Origin: Allobosea sp. | GTDB lineage: Bacteria; Pseudomonadota; Alphaproteobacteria; Rhizobiales; Beijerinckiaceae | Length of the DNA stretch: 64,000 bases | NCBI RefSeq assembly: GCF_017308075.1 | Contig: NZ_JAFKFX010000029.1 | Span: 124,001-188,000, forward strand | Direction of reading: 5' to 3' | In this document: positions 8,375 through 17,318 of the stretch, piece after piece | Layout: every line of letters starts with the position of its first letter | Numbering within the stretch: position 1 is the first letter of the stretch | Made by a program: the position numbers and the translations under genes | Notes under the pieces: generated by a model | Told to the model about the DNA's origin: nothing | The model's input: only the letters and a program-made list of their open reading frames with translations | Databases searched by the model: none

Positions 8375-9127
8375 TTGCAGTCATTGCGGGCCCCGGCCCT
8401 AGCCCTGACGGGCCTCGTCGCCTTCCTGCTGCTGTGGGAGGCGATCCCCTTTTTCGGCATCGTCAACCCGGCCTTCCTGCCCGGGCCGAGCGCGCTGCCG
8501 GCCGCCTTCCTGCGCGAGGTCCAGTCGGGCGCCTGGCTGTCGGCGATCGCCGGCTCGCTCGGGCATTATTTCATCGGGCTCGGCACCGGCGCAGGGCTCG
8601 GCATCGCGCTCGGCGTGCTGACCGGTATGTCGAAGATCGCCGAGGAGCTGAGTGCCTGGGTGGTGCGCCTGCTGCGGCCGATCCCCGGCCTCGCCTGGGT
8701 CCCGTTCGCGATCATCTGGTTCGGCGTCAGCCCGCAGGCGGCGGTCTTCATCATCGCGATCGGCGTGTTCTGGATCGTGTTCTTCGCGGCGCAGGGCGCG
8801 ATCCGCGGCGTCGACCGCGACCTGATCGAGGTCGCCGACGCCTTCGGCTTCCATTCGGCGTGGCAGCGCCTCACCAAGATCCTGCTGCCGGCGGCGATGC
8901 CCGGCATCCTGGTCGGCGTGCGCACCGCGCTCGGCCAGGCCTGGATGGCCGTGGTCGCGGCCGAGATCTTCGGCGTCGCCGGGGTCGGCCAGCGCATGAT
9001 GCAGGCTTCGAGCCTGCTCGCGACCGATCTCGTGGTGATCTACATGCTGACGATGGCTGCTCTCTACGGGCTGCTCGACACTGCCTTCGTCGCCTTCCAG
9101 AAATGGGTGCTGCGTTGGAAAGCGTGA
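8375..9127 (+). CDS. ABC transporter permease, SsuC-like (transporter II)
   Basis: About 250 residues with six predicted membrane segments and the EAA-like loop EVADAFGFHSAWQRLTKILLP. Start choice: the TTG at 8375 is preceded by CAGAGGAAC at good spacing; a GTG at 8348 gives nine more residues but has no Shine-Dalgarno sequence and abuts the repeat. The TGA overlaps a GTG of the ATPase gene. Complete importer with 7174 and 9103. Confidence 0.8.
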   Translation: MQSLRAPALALTGLVAFLLLWEAIPFFGIVNPAFLPGPSALPAAFLREVQSGAWLSAIAGSLGHYFIGLGTGAGLGIALGVLTGMSKIAEELSAWVVRLLRPIPGLAWVPFAIIWFGVSPQAAVFIIAIGVFWIVFFAAQGAIRGVDRDLIEVADAFGFHSAWQRLTKILLPAAMPGILVGVRTALGQAWMAVVAAEIFGVAGVGQRMMQASSLLATDLVVIYMLTMAALYGLLDTAFVAFQKWVLRWKA

Positions 9128-9879
9128 TCGACATCAAGGGCCTGTCGCTGACCTTCACCCGCGACGGAGAGGCGACCGAGGTGCTGCGCAAACTCGACCT
9201 TCAGGTCGCGCGCGGCGAATTCCTCGCCATTGTCGGCCCCTCCGGCGTCGGCAAGTCGACGCTGCTGCGCGTCATCGCCGGCCTCGCCAGGCCGAGCGGC
9301 GGCGAGGTGACGATCCACGCGAAGGATAATTCGCGCCGGCCGGTCGCCCTGGTCTTCCAGGATTCGCGCCTGCTGCCCTGGCGAAAGGTGGTCTCCAACG
9401 TCGGCTTCGGTCTCGAAGGCCGGGCCTCGCGGAGCGAGCGCCACGCCAAGGCGCAGGAGACGCTGGACCTCGTCGGCCTCGGCAGCCTCGCCCAGCGCTG
9501 GCCGCACCAGCTCTCCGGCGGCCAGCGCCAGCGCGTCTCGCTGGCCCGTGCGCTCGCGGTCGAGCCCGAGATCCTCCTGATGGACGAGCCCTTCTCGGCG
9601 CTGGATGCGCTGACCCGCGAGACGCTGCAGGACGAGTTGATCCGCGTCTGGCAGCGCACCGGCAAGACCGTGCTCTTCGTCACCCACGACATCGACGAGG
9701 CCGCCTATCTCGCGGACCGGGTCGTGGTGCTCTCCGGCGCGCCCGGCCAGATCATCGCCGAGCACCGGATTTCGGCGCCGCATCCGCGCCGGCGCGGCGC
9801 GGCGGCGGAAGCCGAGATCGTGCGGGCGGTGCGCGTCGACCTCGGCGCCGATACGGTGAGCGACGGCGCGGCGATCTGA
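9103..9879 (+). CDS. ABC transporter ATP-binding protein (transporter II)
   Basis: A 258-residue ATPase with Walker A GPSGVGKST, signature LSGGQRQR, Walker B ILLMDEPFSALD and VLFVTHDIDEA. The ATG at 9103 lies inside the permease gene; a GTG at 9124 that overlaps the permease stop (GTGA) is an equally good start. The continuous frame back to 8335 is a shadow of the permease gene. The C-terminal tail is Arg/Ala-rich, as in other SsuB-like proteins. Confidence 0.85.
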   Translation: MGAALESVIDIKGLSLTFTRDGEATEVLRKLDLQVARGEFLAIVGPSGVGKSTLLRVIAGLARPSGGEVTIHAKDNSRRPVALVFQDSRLLPWRKVVSNVGFGLEGRASRSERHAKAQETLDLVGLGSLAQRWPHQLSGGQRQRVSLARALAVEPEILLMDEPFSALDALTRETLQDELIRVWQRTGKTVLFVTHDIDEAAYLADRVVVLSGAPGQIIAEHRISAPHPRRRGAAAEAEIVRAVRVDLGADTVSDGAAI

Positions 9880-9923
9880 GCCCGCCCCGCACGGAACGGC
9901 GGCGCCGGCTCCGGCGCAGTCGA

Positions 9924-10448
9924 TCAGCAGCAGCCCGCCTGCAATGATGCCGGCGCACAGCATGCCGGGCTGGTGGCTTGGCGCGCTACGCGGTGACGCG
10001 GCTTGCAGATGGCCGATCGCGCCATGAGCCGCAGGAGGACGTGACCCTGCTGCGGCGCGAGCGCAGCGAGATCGAAGATCCGCATCGGCTCGTCCGGCCT
10101 GCCAACTTCGAAAGTCAGGCGGGCATCCGCCGCCAATGCGATTCGCGCCGCGACCCGGTCGAGGATCGACCGGAATTTTCCGACCGGCATGCAGCCGTCG
10201 CCATCACTCGCCGGCAGGTCCTCGATCTGGAGGATTGTCTCCTGCCAGCGGTCGGGATTTCCGCCACAGTCGAGCGTGACGAAAGCCCCTGCCTTGACCT
10301 CGGTCAGGTGATAGCCGGGCTGGATCGTCCGCCCGGCATAGTCGAACAGCAGGGGCAGGGCCGCATAGGGTTCGAGAGCATCGAGAAGCGTCCCGAGCAG
10401 GGCATCGCCCTGAAAATCCACCGACGAGGGGCTGGCTTCGATCGGCAT
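9924..10448 (-). CDS. DUF6428-type protein of arsenic operons
   Basis: A 174-residue protein divergent from arsR. The pattern LPLLFDYAGRTIQPGYHLTEVKAGAFVTLDCGGNPDRWQETILQ matches the family commonly annotated as DUF6428 and found beside arsR genes. The last residues are cysteine-rich (ACCAPASLQAGCC), which could bind arsenite; that is inference. The 40-bp intergenic region with the arsR gene must hold the shared operator. Confidence 0.65.
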   Translation of the reverse strand: MPIEASPSSVDFQGDALLGTLLDALEPYAALPLLFDYAGRTIQPGYHLTEVKAGAFVTLDCGGNPDRWQETILQIEDLPASDGDGCMPVGKFRSILDRVAARIALAADARLTFEVGRPDEPMRIFDLAALAPQQGHVLLRLMARSAICKPRHRVARQATSPACCAPASLQAGCC

Positions 10449-10488
10449 CTTCGGCTACCTTCATTTCAATCTCTATTGAGATGTTGAG

Positions 10489-10842
10489 ATGAAAATGACG
10501 GAAGCGCAAGCCCTCGCCGCCTTTTCGGCCCTCTCGCAGGAAACCAGACTGCGCATCATCCGACTGCTGGTGACGGCGGGGCCGGACGGGCTCGCCGCCG
10601 GCGCGATCGGCGAGACGGTCGGCGCCTCCTCGTCGCGGCTTTCCTTCCACCTCAGCCATCTCGAGCAGGCAGGCCTGGTCCAGTCGCGCCGCGAGGCGCG
10701 TTCGATCATCTACAGCGTGGCTTATCCGGCGCTGTCGGGCCTCGTCGCTTTCCTGATGCGTGATTGCTGCCAGGGTCATCCCGCGATCTGCGGTCCAGCG
10801 GTCGCCGCGCTGGCCGATTGCTGCGCGGCCGGATCGCCATGA
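10489..10842 (+). CDS. arsR: ArsR-family metalloregulator of the ars operon
   Basis: A 117-residue winged-helix repressor with the ArsR core (ETRLRIIRLLV, SSSRLSFHLSHLEQAGLVQSRREARSIIYSV). The canonical ELCVCDL arsenic site is missing from the recognition helix. Instead the C-terminus carries clustered cysteines (RDCCQG, ICGP, ADCCAAG), a known alternative location for As(III) ligands in ArsR proteins. It is the first gene of an operon coupled by ATGA overlaps to the aquaporin and arsC genes. Confidence 0.85.
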   Translation: MKMTEAQALAAFSALSQETRLRIIRLLVTAGPDGLAAGAIGETVGASSSRLSFHLSHLEQAGLVQSRREARSIIYSVAYPALSGLVAFLMRDCCQGHPAICGPAVAALADCCAAGSP

Positions 10843-11537
10843 GCAGCGCTCTGCCCCAGCGCCTCGCGGCCGAATCCATCGGCACAGCCTTCCTGGTCGC
10901 GACCGTCGTCGGCTCCGGCATCATGGCGGACACGCTCGCCCGCGACCCGGCGCTGACCCTGCTCGCCAACACGCTGGCGACCGGGGCGATGCTCGTCGTG
11001 CTCATCACCGTGCTCGGGCCGGTCTCGGGCGCACATTTCAACCCGGCGATCAGCCTGATCCTTGCGCTCAGAGGCGAGTTGCCGCGCCGGGATGCCGGGC
11101 TCTACATACTCGTCCAGACGGTCGGCGGCATCGCCGGAACCCTGGTCGCGCATGCGATGTTCGCGCTGCCGTTGCTGCACGCCTCTTCCAGGATCAGAAC
11201 CGGCGGCGAGCAATGGCTCTCAGAAGGGCTCGCAACCTTTGGGCTCGCAGCGACCATCCTCGCCGGGCTGCGCTTCGAACGGAGCGCCGTCCCCTGGCTG
11301 GTCGGCCTCTACATCGCAGCGGCCTACTGGTTCACCGCCTCGACCTCCTTCGCCAACCCGGCGGTCGCGATCGCACGATCGCTGACCGACACATTCGCCG
11401 GAATCCGGGCCATCGACCTGCCGGGCTTCATCCTGGCCGAATTGGCAGGCGCGCTCTGCGCATTGGCCGCGATGACATGGTTGTTGTCAGCGCGCACAGA
11501 CAATACCGAAATCCGAGCCGCCGAGGGACGACCATGA
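10839..11537 (+). CDS. MIP-family aquaporin/aquaglyceroporin in ars operon (AqpS-like)
   Basis: A 232-residue channel with six membrane segments and both NPA boxes (HFNPAIS in the first half, FANPAVA in the second). It overlaps arsR and arsC by 4 bp each, so all three are translated together. In Sinorhizobium meliloti an aquaglyceroporin (AqpS) replaces the ArsB pump and lets arsenite formed by ArsC leave the cell. The same role is likely here by context. Confidence 0.85.
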   Translation: MSSALPQRLAAESIGTAFLVATVVGSGIMADTLARDPALTLLANTLATGAMLVVLITVLGPVSGAHFNPAISLILALRGELPRRDAGLYILVQTVGGIAGTLVAHAMFALPLLHASSRIRTGGEQWLSEGLATFGLAATILAGLRFERSAVPWLVGLYIAAAYWFTASTSFANPAVAIARSLTDTFAGIRAIDLPGFILAELAGALCALAAMTWLLSARTDNTEIRAAEGRP

Positions 11538-11953
11538 CCATCACGATCTTCCACAACCCGGCTTGCGGCACCTCCCGCAACACGCTCGCCATGATCCGAA
11601 AGAGCGGCGAAGACCCCGTCATCGTCGAGTATCTCAAGACACCGCCAGATCGCGCCCGGCTCATCGAACTGATCGAGGCCATGGGGATCGGCGCGCGGGG
11701 GCTGCTGCGTGAAAAGGGCACGCCCTATGCCGAGCTCGATCTCGGCAATGCGAAATGGACGGATGACGAACTGGTCGATTTCATGCTGGCGCACCCGATC
11801 CTGATCAACCGTCCCATCGTCGAGACGCCGAAGGGAACCAGGCTCTGCCGGCCTTCGGAAGAGGTGCTGCAGATCTTGCCGAACCCGCAGATCGGGCCGT
11901 TCATCAAGGAGGATGGCGAACTGGTCGTTCCCTCCAGCAGCCCGCGAAGCTGA
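11534..11953 (+). CDS. arsC: glutaredoxin-dependent arsenate reductase
   Basis: A 139-residue ArsC of the glutaredoxin-coupled type. The catalytic Cys11 sits in FHNPACGTSRN, and the arginine triad candidates lie in LINRPIVETPKGTRLCRP. It reduces arsenate to arsenite in the cytoplasm, which the aquaporin can then release. Last gene of the arsR-aquaporin-arsC operon; the ATG overlaps the preceding stop. Confidence 0.9.
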   Translation: MTITIFHNPACGTSRNTLAMIRKSGEDPVIVEYLKTPPDRARLIELIEAMGIGARGLLREKGTPYAELDLGNAKWTDDELVDFMLAHPILINRPIVETPKGTRLCRPSEEVLQILPNPQIGPFIKEDGELVVPSSSPRS

Positions 11954-12058
11954 GGCGTGGCACCGCCCATCCCGTAATCCTGACACAGCACGGCCGGCGG
12001 CAGTCCCTAGAAGGGAAAAACGTTCGCCTTTACGAACACAATCGACGGTGATATTCGC

Positions 12059-12080
12059 TTCGTCCGTTATAACGAACGAA
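12059..12080. promoter_or_regulatory. near-perfect palindrome before metZ
   Basis: Arms TTCGTCCGTT and AACGAACGAA around AT, with one mismatch. It ends 14 bp before the metZ ATG and is probably an operator or overlaps the promoter. A related half-site TTTACGAACA is seen around 12030. Confidence 0.5.
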
Positions 12081-12094
12081 ACGGATGGCGGGTC

Positions 12095-13288
12095 ATGAGC
12101 ATCGAAGCGGCAGACACAACAGCTCTGCACCCCGAAACCCGACTGGTCCATGCCGGCACGCTGCGCTCGCAATTCGGCGAGACCTCAGAGGCGCTGTTCC
12201 TGACGCAGGGCCATGTCTACGACAGCGCCGAACAGAGCGAGGGCCGCTTCCTCAACACCGATCCCGGCTTCCAGTACGGACGCCTGTCCAATCCCACCGT
12301 CGCCATGCTGGAGCAGCGCATGGCCGCCTTCGAGGGTGCCGAGACCTGCCGCGCCACCGCGACCGGCATGGCCGCCGTCACTGCGGCCGTGATGGCGCCG
12401 GTGCGCGCCGGCGACCATGTCGTTGCGGCGCGGGCCCTGTTCGGCTCCTGTCGCTACGTCATCGAGGATCACCTGCCGCGCTACGGCGTCGAGTCGAGCT
12501 TGGTCGATGGCACCGACCCTTCCGCCTGGCGTGCCGCGATCAAGCCCAACACCAAGCTGTTCTTCCTGGAGAGCCCGGCCAATCCGACGCTGGAGGTGAT
12601 CGACATCGCCGCCGTCGCCGCGATCGCCAAAGAGGCCGGCATCATCCTCGTGGTCGACAATGTCTTCGCCACGCCGCTTTTCCAGCGCCCGCTCGAACTC
12701 GGCGCCGATCTCGTGGTCTATTCCGCGACCAAACACATCGACGGTCAGGGCCGCTGCCTGGGCGGGCTCATCCTCGGCGCGAAGGCGCTGATCGAGGGCG
12801 ATATCCAGACCTATCTGCGCCAGACCGGCCCGGCCTTGTCGCCCTTCAATGCCTGGGTGATGCTGAAGGCGCTGGAGACGCTGCCACTGCGCATCCGCCA
12901 GCAGGCGCAGAATGCGGCAGCGGTCGCCAAATGGCTGAAGAGCCGCAAGGAACTCCCGCATGTCGCCTTCATCGGCGACCCCGAGCATCCGCAAGCCGAG
13001 ATCATCGCCCGGCAGATGAGCGGCCCCTCGACGCTGATCGCCTTCGAGGTTGCCGACGGCAAGCAAGGCGCCTTCCGCTTCCTCAACAGGCTCAGGCTGA
13101 TCCGCATCTCCAACAATCTCGGCGACGCCAAGAGCCTGATCGTCCACCCGGCGACGACGACGCACCAGCGCTTCACGCCGGAAGTGCGCGCCAGCATGGG
13201 GGTCGGCGATGGGCTGATCCGCCTCTCGATCGGCCTCGAGCACGCCGACGACCTGATCGCCGATCTCCAGCAGGCGCTGGGCGGCTGA
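12095..13288 (+). CDS. metZ: O-succinylhomoserine sulfhydrylase
   Basis: A 397-residue PLP enzyme of the Cys/Met metabolism family. The lysine is in VVYSATKHIDGQGR; substrate and PLP contacts appear in YGRLSNPTVAMLE and ESPANPTLEVIDI. The overall sequence pattern (TRLVHAGTLRSQFGETSEALFLTQGHVYD) is that of MetZ, which makes homocysteine from O-succinylhomoserine and sulfide. Monocistronic between the ars operon and a small exported protein. Confidence 0.85.
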   Translation: MSIEAADTTALHPETRLVHAGTLRSQFGETSEALFLTQGHVYDSAEQSEGRFLNTDPGFQYGRLSNPTVAMLEQRMAAFEGAETCRATATGMAAVTAAVMAPVRAGDHVVAARALFGSCRYVIEDHLPRYGVESSLVDGTDPSAWRAAIKPNTKLFFLESPANPTLEVIDIAAVAAIAKEAGIILVVDNVFATPLFQRPLELGADLVVYSATKHIDGQGRCLGGLILGAKALIEGDIQTYLRQTGPALSPFNAWVMLKALETLPLRIRQQAQNAAAVAKWLKSRKELPHVAFIGDPEHPQAEIIARQMSGPSTLIAFEVADGKQGAFRFLNRLRLIRISNNLGDAKSLIVHPATTTHQRFTPEVRASMGVGDGLIRLSIGLEHADDLIADLQQALGG

Positions 13289-13383
13289 ATTCGGGGCCGC
13301 CGCCCGTCCTTCCGGCCGCAGCGACGCTGGCCTGGAACGATGAGCGCCGCGGCAGAATTGAACCCGGCAGGCCGATCCGCGTT

Positions 13384-13407
13384 GAACCTCGACAGCAACC
13401 GAGGTTC
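13384..13407 (+). promoter_or_regulatory. hairpin covering the ribosome-binding site of the 13410 gene
   Basis: A perfect 8-bp stem GAACCTCG / CGAGGTTC with an 8-nt loop ends two bases before the ATG. The GAGG that would act as Shine-Dalgarno lies in the right arm, so folding hides it. Confidence 0.6.
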
Positions 13408-13409
13408 AC

Positions 13410-13775
13410 ATGCTCCGACACATCGCCTGCACGACCGCGCTGCTCGCTTTTCTCGCCGCCCCTGCCCTGGCGCAGAACGCCTCGCCGGCCTCGCCCGCGC
13501 CGGTCGAGAAGCCGGCATCGCCCGAACTTGCGGCCTGCAAATCGACGGCGATGGTGGCGATCACCGCGCGCGAGCCCGAGATCAAGGACATCGTGATCGA
13601 CGAGGACGGGCTGACGATCGCGACCTCGGAAACCAAGGTCGAGGATACGCGGATCACGCGCATCATCATGGGCGAGGCCTATCTGAAGACCGATCGCTCC
13701 GACAAGCCGCGCCGGTTCCTCTGCCTGCTCGGCGAGAAAGGCAAGGTGCTGCTGACCTTCTTCACCCAGAACTGA
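13410..13775 (+). CDS. small exported protein of unknown function
   Basis: A 121-residue protein with a clear signal peptide (MLRHIACTTALLAFLAAPALAQ), a Pro/Ala linker and a small domain rich in charged beta-strand patterns (ITAREPEIKDIVIDEDGLTIATSETKVEDT, TRIIMGEAYLKT). A Cys appears in each half of the mature protein (AACKS and FLCLLGEKG) and could form a disulfide. It ends in FFTQN. No family is recognised. Confidence 0.75.
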   Translation: MLRHIACTTALLAFLAAPALAQNASPASPAPVEKPASPELAACKSTAMVAITAREPEIKDIVIDEDGLTIATSETKVEDTRITRIIMGEAYLKTDRSDKPRRFLCLLGEKGKVLLTFFTQN

Positions 13776-13781
13776 GAGGGC

Positions 13782-14027
13782 TCAGGGCTCGTCGACGACG
13801 CGCGTTCCCGGCCGGTCGCGTCCGTCAGCGAGCTCCTCATGCCATCGGCCATCGGCGTCCTGGTAGACGATGCCGTCGGTGGTGCCAGGCCGCTTCTGCC
13901 GCGCCGCCGCCTTCTCGGCCGCCTTCAGCGCAGCATCATGCGTCCGGTACGTCTCGGAGAGCGCCCCGCCTGCCTTATAGGCCCAGCCGCCATCGTGCTG
14001 GACGACCTCGTATTTGACGATGACCAT
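13782..14027 (-). CDS. DUF2188-type small protein
   Basis: An 81-residue protein: MVIVKYEVVQHDGGWAYKAGG...TYRTHDAALKAAEKAAARQK...IVYQDADGRWHEE. The order 'query GGWAYK, HDAALKAAEKAA, DGRWHEE' is that of DUF2188 proteins, small beta-alpha-beta proteins of unknown role. The ATG at 14027 has GGAGA at ideal spacing; the ATG two codons upstream does not. It lies downstream of fabI on the same strand. Confidence 0.7.
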   Translation of the reverse strand: MVIVKYEVVQHDGGWAYKAGGALSETYRTHDAALKAAEKAAARQKRPGTTDGIVYQDADGRWHEELADGRDRPGTRVVDEP

Positions 14028-14140
14028 GAGCATTCTCCATCGCTCACAGGTCGAACCGCCGCGGCCGCGTCGGGTTCCACCATGAGCGAGGATAACGCCG
14101 TCAGGCCGATCGAGGGAAGGGCCGCGCTCCGCCGCCCGAC

Positions 14141-14974
14141 CTATTCGCCATTGCCGGAATCGGCGGCGCGCAACCCGTCGAGCACCGGCATCGAGGTGAT
14201 GTTGTAGCCGGCATCGACATGATGGATGTCGCCGGTGACGCCGCCCGAAAGATCGGAAAGATAATACAGCGCGGCGCCGCCGATATCCTCGAGCGACACC
14301 GATTTGCGCAGGGGCGAATTGGTCCGCTGCCAGGAGTACATCGCACGGGCGTCGGAGATGCCGGCGCCGGCGAGCGTGCGCACAGGTCCGGGCGAGAGCG
14401 CGTTGACGCGGATGCCGCGCGGGCCGTAATCGGCCGCGAGATAGCGCATGCTCGCCTCGAGCGCCGCCTTGGCGACGCCCATGACATTGTAGTTCGGCAT
14501 CACGCGGGTCGAGCCGCCATAGGTCAGCGTGATCATGCTGCCGCCCTGCGGCATACGCTCGGCGGCGCGCTTGGCTGCCTCCGTGAAGGAGAAGCAGGAG
14601 ATCACCATGGTGCGCGAGAAATTCTCGCGGCTGGTGTCGGCATAGAGGCCCTTGAGCTCGTTCTTGTCGGAGAAGCCGATGGCGTGGATCAGGAAATCGA
14701 GCGTGTTGCGCTCGGGATCGCCGCCCCAGGCCTCGTCCAGCGCCGCGAAGGTCGCGTCGACCGAAGCGATGTCCTCGACATCGCAGGGAATGATCAGCTT
14801 CGAGCCGATGCTCTCGGCGAGCGGCTTGACGCGCTTGCCCAGCGCCTCGCCCTGATAGGTGAAGGCCATCTCGGCACCATGGGCGTGCAAGGTGCGGGCG
14901 ATGCCCCAGGCGATCGAATTCTGGTTGGCGACGCCCATGACGAGGCCGCGCTTGTTGTGCATCAAGGGAAGCAT
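14141..14974 (-). CDS. fabI: enoyl-[acyl-carrier-protein] reductase (NADH)
   Basis: A 277-residue short-chain-dehydrogenase-type enoyl-ACP reductase. The catalytic Tyr-x6-Lys is YNVMGVAK, and the second conserved Tyr sits in TLTYGGST. GVANQNSIAWGIA binds the nucleotide. It performs the last step of fatty-acid elongation. Together with the fabA-fabB genes upstream it forms the unsaturated fatty-acid block typical of Hyphomicrobiales. Confidence 0.92.
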   Translation of the reverse strand: MLPLMHNKRGLVMGVANQNSIAWGIARTLHAHGAEMAFTYQGEALGKRVKPLAESIGSKLIIPCDVEDIASVDATFAALDEAWGGDPERNTLDFLIHAIGFSDKNELKGLYADTSRENFSRTMVISCFSFTEAAKRAAERMPQGGSMITLTYGGSTRVMPNYNVMGVAKAALEASMRYLAADYGPRGIRVNALSPGPVRTLAGAGISDARAMYSWQRTNSPLRKSVSLEDIGGAALYYLSDLSGGVTGDIHHVDAGYNITSMPVLDGLRAADSGNGE

Positions 14975-15067
14975 GGGGTTCCGGTCTGGCTGCGATCAAT
15001 TGCCGCTCATAGCGGCATTTTCACCGCCCCGGAAGCCCGGAGCGGATCAGGCGCCTCGCGGCGCCGG

Positions 15068-15340
15068 TCAGGTCTGCCCGCTCAGGGCTGCGGCGGTCGC
15101 CTTCGAGGTCGCGAGCGGCACGATCTCGAAACGGACGAGATCGCCCCAGGCAAGCACCCATTGCTGCAGCAAGGTGATGTCGTCGCATTCCATGACCTGG
15201 AAGCAACGTGAAAGATCGGCAGCGACCCAGCTGTCGACGTAGCGCAGCCCGTCCGGTGCCATCCGGCCCCGCTCGGCGAACCGAGCGTAGCCATCCTTCA
15301 CGCGCCCCTGATCGAAATGCTCGATCACCATGAACAGCAT
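15068..15340 (-). CDS. DUF3303-type protein
   Basis: A 90-residue protein beginning MLFMVIEHFDQGRVKDGYARF and containing GLRYVDSWVAADLSRCFQVME and LQQWVLAWGDLVRFEIVPL. These are characteristic of DUF3303, a ferredoxin-like single-domain family with no assigned role. It lies 7 bp after fabB and 93 bp before fabI on the same strand, so it is probably co-transcribed. Confidence 0.8.
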   Translation of the reverse strand: MLFMVIEHFDQGRVKDGYARFAERGRMAPDGLRYVDSWVAADLSRCFQVMECDDITLLQQWVLAWGDLVRFEIVPLATSKATAAALSGQT

Positions 15341-15347
15341 GGCGTGC

Positions 15348-16574
15348 TCAGGCCTCCAGGCGCTTCATCACGATGGTGGCGTTGGTGCCGCCGAAGCCGA
15401 AGGAGTTGGAGAGCACGCAGCCGAGGCCGGCATTGTCGATGCGCTTGCGCACGATCGGCATGTCGGCAAAGGCCGGGTCGAGCTCGTCGATATGAGCGCT
15501 CTCGCAGATGAAGTCGTTGTTCAGCATCAGCAGCGAGTAGATCGCCTCCTGCACGCCGGTGGCGCCGAGCGAATGGCCGGTCAACGACTTGGTCGCGGAG
15601 ATCGGCGGGCTCTTCTCGCCGGCGCCGAAAACCTCGCGGATCGCCTCGATCTCCTTGCCGTCGCCGACCGGGGTCGAGGTGCCATGCGGGTTGATGTAGT
15701 CGACCTTGGCGTTGACGCCCTGGAGCCCCATGCGCATGCAGCGCACCGCGCCCTCGCCGGACGGGGCGACCATGTCGTAGCCGTCGGAGGTCGCGCCATA
15801 GCCGACGATCTCGCCATAGATCTTGGCACCGCGTGCCTTGGCGTGCTCGAGTTCCTCGAGCACGAGCACACCGGCACCACCCGCGATCACGAAGCCGTCG
15901 CGGTTGACGTCATAGGCGCGCGAGGCCCGGGCGGCGGTCTCGTTGAAATTGGACGACATCGCGCCCATGGCGTCGAACAGCACCGACAGCGTCCAGTCGA
16001 GCTCCTCGCAGCCGCCGGCGAAGACGACGTCCTGCTTGCCCCACTGGATCAGCTCGTAGGCATTGCCGATGCAATGGTTCGAGGTCGCGCAAGCGGAGGA
16101 GATCGAATAGTTCACGCCCTTGATCTTGAACCAGGTCGCGAGCGTCGCGGACGCGGTCGAGGACATGCCCTTGGGCACCGCGAAGGGGCCGACCTTCTTG
16201 GACGAGCCGCTCTCGCACGCCTTGTCATAGGCATCGATCAGGGCACGGGTGGAGGGACCGCCGGAGCCCATGACGATGCCGGTGCGCTCATGGCTGATCT
16301 CCGCAGCCTCGAGCCCGGAATCGAGGATCGCCTGGTCCATGGCGACATGGTTCCAGGCCGTGCCGCCGCCATGGAAGCGCATGGCGCGGCGGTCGACGAC
16401 ATCGGCGGCGACGAGCGTCGGCACGCCGGCGACACGGCTGCGGAAGCCGTGCTTCTCGAAATCCGGGACATAGGAGATGCCGGATTTGGCCTCGCGCAGC
16501 GAAGCCAGCACTTCCTGCGTATTGTTGCCGATGGACGAGACGATGCCCATCCCGGTGACCACAACGCGTCTCAT
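15348..16574 (-). CDS. fabB: 3-oxoacyl-[ACP] synthase I
   Basis: A 408-residue ketoacyl-ACP synthase with the full Cys-His-His triad: [20 protein letters not shown] and [11 protein letters not shown]. The position directly after fabA identifies it as FabB, needed to elongate cis-3-decenoyl-ACP in unsaturated fatty-acid synthesis. The start [12 protein letters not shown] at 16574 is the standard KAS N-terminus; the 43-residue upstream extension is rejected. Confidence 0.92.
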   Translation of the reverse strand: MRRVVVTGMGIVSSIGNNTQEVLASLREAKSGISYVPDFEKHGFRSRVAGVPTLVAADVVDRRAMRFHGGGTAWNHVAMDQAILDSGLEAAEISHERTGIVMGSGGPSTRALIDAYDKACESGSSKKVGPFAVPKGMSSTASATLATWFKIKGVNYSISSACATSNHCIGNAYELIQWGKQDVVFAGGCEELDWTLSVLFDAMGAMSSNFNETAARASRAYDVNRDGFVIAGGAGVLVLEELEHAKARGAKIYGEIVGYGATSDGYDMVAPSGEGAVRCMRMGLQGVNAKVDYINPHGTSTPVGDGKEIEAIREVFGAGEKSPPISATKSLTGHSLGATGVQEAIYSLLMLNNDFICESAHIDELDPAFADMPIVRKRIDNAGLGCVLSNSFGFGGTNATIVMKRLEA

Positions 16575-16805
16575 GCTGTTTCTCCGGCTCTTTGGTGACG
16601 GGCCGGGAAGCCAGCCCCGGACCCCATAAAGGTCAGCTCCTGCGCAAATGGACCGCGCAGGCGGCGAACGCAAGGCGCCTCGATCACGATGATCCGGGAT
16701 CACTCTCGTCCAAGATCACAAACGTGATCGATTTCGGCGTTTCAGAGCGGTTTCGTCCGACGAGCCGGCAGCCGGCCCGTCCTGGTCCGCCCGAGCTGTT
16801 TCCGC

Positions 16806-17318
16806 TCAGGCCGCTTCCGGCTTGAACAGACCGACCCGCATGTCGGCGACCGTATAGATACGCTTGCCGTCGGCCTCGAGCCAGCCATCGGCGATCCCCA
16901 GCACCAGCTTCGACTTGAAGACGCGCTTGAACTCGACGCCGTAGACCACCTGCTTGACGCTCGGCAGAACCTGGTCGGCGAACTTGACCTCGCCGACACC
17001 GAGCGCGCGGCCACGGCCCGGCAGGCCGAGCCAGCCGAGGAAGAAGCCGGTGAGCTGCCAGAGCGCATCGAGGCCGAGGCAGCCCGGCATCACCGGGTCG
17101 CCCTTGAAGTGACAGTCGAAGAACCAAAGGTCCGGGCGGATGTCGAACTCGGCGCGGACAAAGCCCTTGCCGTGCGGGCCGCCTTCCTCGCTGATTTCGG
17201 TGATGCGATCGAACATCAGCATCGGAGGCAGCGGCAGCTGCGCATTGCCCGGCCCGAACAGCTCCCCGCGACCACAAGCGAGGATCTCCTCGTAGCTGAA
17301 AGACGATTGCCGCGCCAT
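16806..17318 (-). CDS. fabA: 3-hydroxydecanoyl-[ACP] dehydratase/isomerase
   Basis: A 170-residue hot-dog dehydratase. The active-site His is in [14 protein letters not shown] and the Asp in [10 protein letters not shown], as in E. coli FabA. It introduces the cis double bond in anaerobic-type unsaturated fatty-acid synthesis. First gene of the fabA-fabB-DUF3303-fabI unit, divergent from irr; this neighbourhood is typical of Hyphomicrobiales. Confidence 0.93.
   Translation of the reverse strand: MARQSSFSYEEILACGRGELFGPGNAQLPLPPMLMFDRITEISEEGGPHGKGFVRAEFDIRPDLWFFDCHFKGDPVMPGCLGLDALWQLTGFFLGWLGLPGRGRALGVGEVKFADQVLPSVKQVVYGVEFKRVFKSKLVLGIADGWLEADGKRIYTVADMRVGLFKPEAA

Noticed and set aside
8335-9102. 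Continuous 514-codon frame reading into the ATPase gene from 8335
   Set aside because: The first 256 codons are an Arg/Pro-rich shadow of the permease gene, and the ATPase domain begins only at about 9103.
11954-12094. SAM-II riboswitch before metZ
   Set aside because: I could not find the conserved pseudoknot sequence; only a palindrome near the start codon is present.
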